Shown here: positions 6,017-8,510 of the stretch, one piece after another
Layout of the letters: each line of letters opens with the position of its first letter
Position numbering within the stretch: the first letter of the stretch is position 1
Assembly: GCA_937952975.1 (NCBI GenBank)
Contig: CALFXX010000130.1
Span: 1-8,510, forward strand
From: an uncultured Alcaligenaceae bacterium
GTDB taxonomy: Bacteria > Pseudomonadota > Gammaproteobacteria > Burkholderiales > Burkholderiaceae_B
Direction of reading: 5' to 3'
Length of the DNA stretch: 8,510 bases
Program-made: the position numbers and the translations under genes
The notes under the pieces: model-generated
The model's database searches: none
What the model saw: only the letters and a program-made list of their open reading frames with translations
Told to the model about the DNA's origin: nothing

Positions 6017-7621
6017 TTAGATAGCCGTGCTAAAGACTAAGTTTATTTCATGCCTTTTTGCATAAATCTCTTTTAGCCTTTGCTTGTAACGATTGCCCAC
6101 GACTAGGGGCGAAAACTCTGCGAAATATTCCCCTGGCTTTGCTGACGCAGGCACCAACTTAGGTAACGCAAACACTTTTTGCATCAGTTGAGCGGCATGC
6201 TCAATACTTGGCTCAGCCCAGTATTGCCCCTTTGCATGCGGATACTGCAACTGCTCAACCTTGACTAAGCGATAGTCAACCAATTCAGCGGCTGGCTCAA
6301 AGCAAAAATCAAGATTACCCGAGTAACCTGTGCAAATTACTCGCAGGCCAAGTTGTAAGGCTTCGGCGAGACCTCGCCCAAAGCCCTCGGCGCGATGCAA
6401 CGAAACAAAGCAGTCGCAGGTTTGATACAGCGCCAACAAAGCAGTTCGATCTAAGGTCAGTTCAATGATATGAATTCGGCTATCGCGCGCTGCCAAGGCT
6501 TTCAGGTTATCCCAAGCCTCATGAGGCTGCTTGGGCGCATGAACCTTGATCACAAGACCCACCACCTCTTCAGAATATTGGCCTTGAGCAAATGCCATTA
6601 AAAATGCCTCAACACAAGCTTGAGGATTTTTGCGCTCAATGTACGAGTTCAAATCAAACGAAAAGCAAAATAATTTTGCTTTAGCAGGTAAGCCAAAATG
6701 CGCACGCGCTTGGCGCTGCGATTTAAATTGCTTAACTGGGCGAAGATCAACCGCCATTGGCATTAGATACAAAGGCTTATCGCATACGGGTACTAGTGCA
6801 TCGAAGGTATGTTGACTTGAGACCCATACCTCATCCACCAAGTCAAATAGCATCTGCCAGGCGTCTGGCCAAGCACCGAGCTCCCACGGCCAATAGCCAA
6901 TGTTGTAGCGACTGGTAAATTGACCAGAGCCCTGCTCGGCATAGTAGCGACCTGTTTCTTCGGCCGTCAGACAAAACAGATTGATCGCAAACTCACCGCG
7001 CTCAACCACATGTTGCTGCATGCTTCGATCGTTTTGGCTAATGTCAGCACCTGGTGCAAAAGACACCATACTGAACGGCACCTGTGCAGCTAAGAGAGAC
7101 CTCGCAGCCATCCGCGCGTCTTCACCGATCCCAAGTTGGCCATACGCGTAGCCGATCACGTTCACGCCGAAGGCTCGTTGCTCAAATTTTTTGGAAGAGC
7201 TTTTATCATCGAAAGCTTCTTCAAGCTTAACGAGTCGAGCCGCCCAAGGATCGGGCAAACTCCGAACAAATTTTTTCTCGGCCTCACTTAAGTAAAACCA
7301 AAACTTATGTTCGTTTAAGCCAAAGGTATAGAACCACCACAAAAACTGTTGCTTTTGTGTATCTAATGAAAACGCAGCTTTTAGATCTGGCCGTGCTTCG
7401 TATATCAACCGTTGAAGAGTTGTGAGTTCATATTTGTCTTTGCGACTTTTGGACATCGCATGGGTTTTTAACTCGCGATCGAAAACCAATTCGGGATACT
7501 GACCAAGACCATGCACCAGAAGCCATTGCTTGAATTTTTTTGTCGAAAAATGACCAGCGCTGGTACACGCTTGACGAACATCAGCACGAAGCAACGCTAT
7601 AAGCGCTTTGCGATCTAGCAA
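6017..7621 (-). CDS. Glycosyltransferase, GT4-like (GT-B fold), with N-terminal extension
   Basis: A 534-residue protein. Residues 152-176 contain GVNVIGYAYGQLGIGEDARM, the glycine-rich opening of many GT4 polysaccharide glycosyltransferases. IGYWPWELGAWPDAW (241-255) is a conserved block of that subgroup. The C-terminal half has YIERKNP (327-333) and the nucleotide-sugar signature HRAEGFGRGLAEAL (409-422), where Glu412 and Glu420 form the EX7E motif of retaining enzymes. The first 150 residues or so form a helical extension, including LTTLQRLIYEARPDLKAAF (66-84), seen before the catalytic part in similar enzymes. There is no membrane segment, so it is cytoplasmic or peripheral. Donor and acceptor cannot be read from sequence. 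The start is unusual: an in-frame TAG lies two codons upstream of TTG 7621, no ribosome-binding site is visible, and the first in-frame ATG is codon 56. TTG 7621 is the best available start. This is the first gene of the minus-strand set. Confidence 0.85.
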   Translation of the reverse strand: MLDRKALIALLRADVRQACTSAGHFSTKKFKQWLLVHGLGQYPELVFDRELKTHAMSKSRKDKYELTTLQRLIYEARPDLKAAFSLDTQKQQFLWWFYTFGLNEHKFWFYLSEAEKKFVRSLPDPWAARLVKLEEAFDDKSSSKKFEQRAFGVNVIGYAYGQLGIGEDARMAARSLLAAQVPFSMVSFAPGADISQNDRSMQQHVVERGEFAINLFCLTAEETGRYYAEQGSGQFTSRYNIGYWPWELGAWPDAWQMLFDLVDEVWVSSQHTFDALVPVCDKPLYLMPMAVDLRPVKQFKSQRQARAHFGLPAKAKLFCFSFDLNSYIERKNPQACVEAFLMAFAQGQYSEEVVGLVIKVHAPKQPHEAWDNLKALAARDSRIHIIELTLDRTALLALYQTCDCFVSLHRAEGFGRGLAEALQLGLRVICTGYSGNLDFCFEPAAELVDYRLVKVEQLQYPHAKGQYWAEPSIEHAAQLMQKVFALPKLVPASAKPGEYFAEFSPLVVGNRYKQRLKEIYAKRHEINLVFSTAI

Positions 7622-7630
7622 GGTGCACTA

Positions 7631-7741
7631 CGCAAAAAATTGTTCACTGAGTCGTCACAAAAAATTTGTTGCCGAGTAAAAGGATGTCAACACATGGACA
7701 CAACCTTAACAAATCAACGATGACCGTTTAGCGCAAAAAAT
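7631..7741 (+). repeat. Imperfect A-tract direct repeats
   Basis: CGCAAAAAAT occurs exactly at 7631-7640 and 7732-7741. A related CACAAAAAAT lies at 7656-7665. The copies lie just upstream of the glycosyltransferase start. They may be only A-tract low complexity; a role as regulator sites or as bending sequence is speculative. Confidence 0.3.
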
Positions 7742-7760
7742 ATCTACTTTATGCATTTAA

Positions 7761-7785
7761 ATTATGAATACTTACATTCAATAAT
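7761..7785. repeat. Imperfect dyad in the divergent promoter region
   Basis: ATTATGAAT (7761-7769) and ATTCAATAAT (7776-7785) are inverted copies with one bulged base. The core TGAAT-ACTTAC-ATTCA is perfect. The size and central 6-base gap suit a dimeric repressor or activator, but the sequence is AT-rich and chance cannot be excluded. Confidence 0.35.
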
Positions 7786-7950
7786 TGCAGTATTTGGTCA
7801 TCAAAAAAAAAGCTCTTAACAATCTTGTCGATTCACCCATAGGTTACTCGCGTGTCGCAATATGCATTAATAAATAAAAATAAGTATTTTATTTTTAATT
7901 AAATCTGTTTATCCAATTGAAATATCGATAAGATAAGAATAACGACAAAC

Positions 7951-7965
7951 ATCAAATGGTTTGAT
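7951..7965 (+). promoter_or_regulatory. Dyad abutting the start codon of the right-edge gene
   Basis: ATCAAA-TGG-TTTGAT is a perfect 6-bp inverted repeat with a 3-base centre. It ends one base before ATG 7967 and occupies the place where a ribosome-binding site would be expected. No purine-rich Shine-Dalgarno is present. A bound protein or a small hairpin here could control translation or transcription of the gene. Confidence 0.4.
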
Positions 7966-7966
7966 C

Positions 7967-8510
7967 ATGACAACAATTGAGCAATTCGGTTTTGACCAGC
8001 CTCAGGTTTGGAGCACAGAACTGGCACATCAAAAAATTGAGGCCAGTGGCGGCGCGGTCGCTAAGCGCACGACCGAGCGTCAATTACAGGCACTCGCCTT
8101 TTTGCCCATCGCCTTGACAGCAGAGACCTTGCGAGACGAGTACTCAAAAACACCAACGCCCTCTGTGCTTGACTGGCAAATAGACAACGCTCGCAAAGCC
8201 CGTAAGCTTGCCTTATTTATTCAATTAAAAGATTTACCGAGCGGCATTGCATGCCTGCATGCCAACGATGCCAGGGGCGCCCGATATTGGCTACCGTTAC
8301 CGAAGTTGGTGCACGGTGTTACTCAAGACCCCGACAAGCGCGAAAACAGCCAACAAATTACTGATGCGCTGCACCAACTGCAGCAATTTCTTGCGAAAGA
8401 TATCGCCGTGTTTCCGCACGCTGAGATCACCACTTACTGCCGCGCAATCGAAGCTGACTCAAGCAACACCAATGCCGCCTTTCATATCGCGCAATTGGCG
8501 CAGATAAAAA
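7967..8510 (+). CDS. Unrecognised protein, 5' part only (runs off the window)
   Basis: From ATG 7967 the frame stays open to the last base, giving 181 codons without a stop. The product begins MTTIEQFGFDQPQVWSTEL. It is a mixed polar protein with probable helices, such as VLDWQIDNARKARKLALFI around residues 70-88, a block GARYWLPLPKLVHG near 110-122, and a Gln/Leu-rich helix, ITDALHQLQQFLAKD, near 133-147. I see no signal peptide, membrane segment or motif that names a family. An in-frame TAA at 7940 leaves ATG 7967, or TTG 7961, as the only starts. Codon use matches the neighbouring capsule genes, and the divergent position next to the glycosyltransferase suggests a polysaccharide-related role, but that is inference. 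A competing frame at 8247-8507 is a shadow of this gene. Confidence 0.75.
   Translation, partial: MTTIEQFGFDQPQVWSTELAHQKIEASGGAVAKRTTERQLQALAFLPIALTAETLRDEYSKTPTPSVLDWQIDNARKARKLALFIQLKDLPSGIACLHANDARGARYWLPLPKLVHGVTQDPDKRENSQQITDALHQLQQFLAKDIAVFPHAEITTYCRAIEADSSNTNAAFHIAQLAQIK

Larger units (their letters stand above)
7622..7966. promoter_or_regulatory. AT-rich divergent intergenic region
   Basis: These 345 bases separate the minus-strand glycosyltransferase from the plus-strand unknown gene, so promoters for both directions should lie here. I see no convincing gene in them. For the minus strand, a perfect TTGACA -35 (complement of 7685-7690) has no good -10 at 16-18 bases. For the plus strand, TTGAAA (7917-7922) is a possible -35, again without a good -10. 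The stretch 7861-7910 is almost purely A and T and could act as an UP element or be bound by an H-NS-like protein. No ops/JUMPStart element was found. Confidence 0.5.

Noticed and set aside
7803..7811. Run of nine A on + (nine T on -) as a terminator tail
   Set aside because: No GC-rich stem precedes it on either strand and it lies upstream of both divergent genes; treated as AT-rich promoter-region sequence.
8047..8066. GGCGG-containing stretch resembling the ops/JUMPStart element of capsule loci
   Set aside because: It does not match GGCGGTAG and lies within the coding frame of the right-edge gene, not in a leader.
8247..8507. Plus-strand open frame of 86 codons at the right edge
   Set aside because: It is in a different frame from the longer open frame starting at ATG 7967, which explains this DNA better.

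Overview
The window looks like part of a Gram-negative, ABC-transporter-dependent (group 2 / Kps-type) capsular polysaccharide locus, probably from a proteobacterium. The beta or gamma class is my guess. The main evidence is a near-complete kpsC, the dual-module beta-Kdo transferase that builds the poly-Kdo linker of lipid-anchored capsules. Three further polysaccharide-type genes follow on the other strand. The first 19 bases are not genomic: they match the 3' end of the standard Illumina TruSeq read-1 adapter. The window therefore starts at the physical end of an assembled contig, and kpsC appears to have lost its first few codons there.

Layout, left to right. (1) 1-19 adapter. (2) 22-1989, kpsC on +, with both KpsC modules intact. 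(3) 1995-3393, a block of small genes unrelated to capsule synthesis, all resembling antitoxins: a VbhA-like antitoxin on -, a DUF6088/AbiEi-like winged-helix regulator on + behind four operator half-sites spaced exactly 22 bp apart, and a 59-residue C-terminally truncated HigA-like addiction-module antidote on +. No Fic, AbiEii or HigB toxin partner is visible. (4) 3380-7621, three genes on - in the order glycosyltransferase, FkbH-like HAD-IIIC protein, SAM-dependent methyltransferase; their spacing suggests one transcript. (5) 7622-7966, an AT-rich divergent intergenic region with several short dyads. (6) 7967 to the window end, the 5' part of an unrecognised gene on +, open for 181 codons.

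Working model. KpsC builds the Kdo linker in the cytoplasm. The glycosyltransferase probably adds sugars to the repeat unit. The FkbH-like protein and the methyltransferase may supply or cap a non-sugar decoration, possibly a glycerate-derived or methylated group. The antitoxin block looks like a relic or insertion lying between kpsC and the serotype-specific genes. The antidote fragment ends where the methyltransferase gene ends, so that point is the likely recombination boundary. The most unusual items are the three orphan antitoxins together, the Ser-to-Ile change in the VbhA inhibitory motif, the helically phased operator array, and the unrecognised gene at the right edge.
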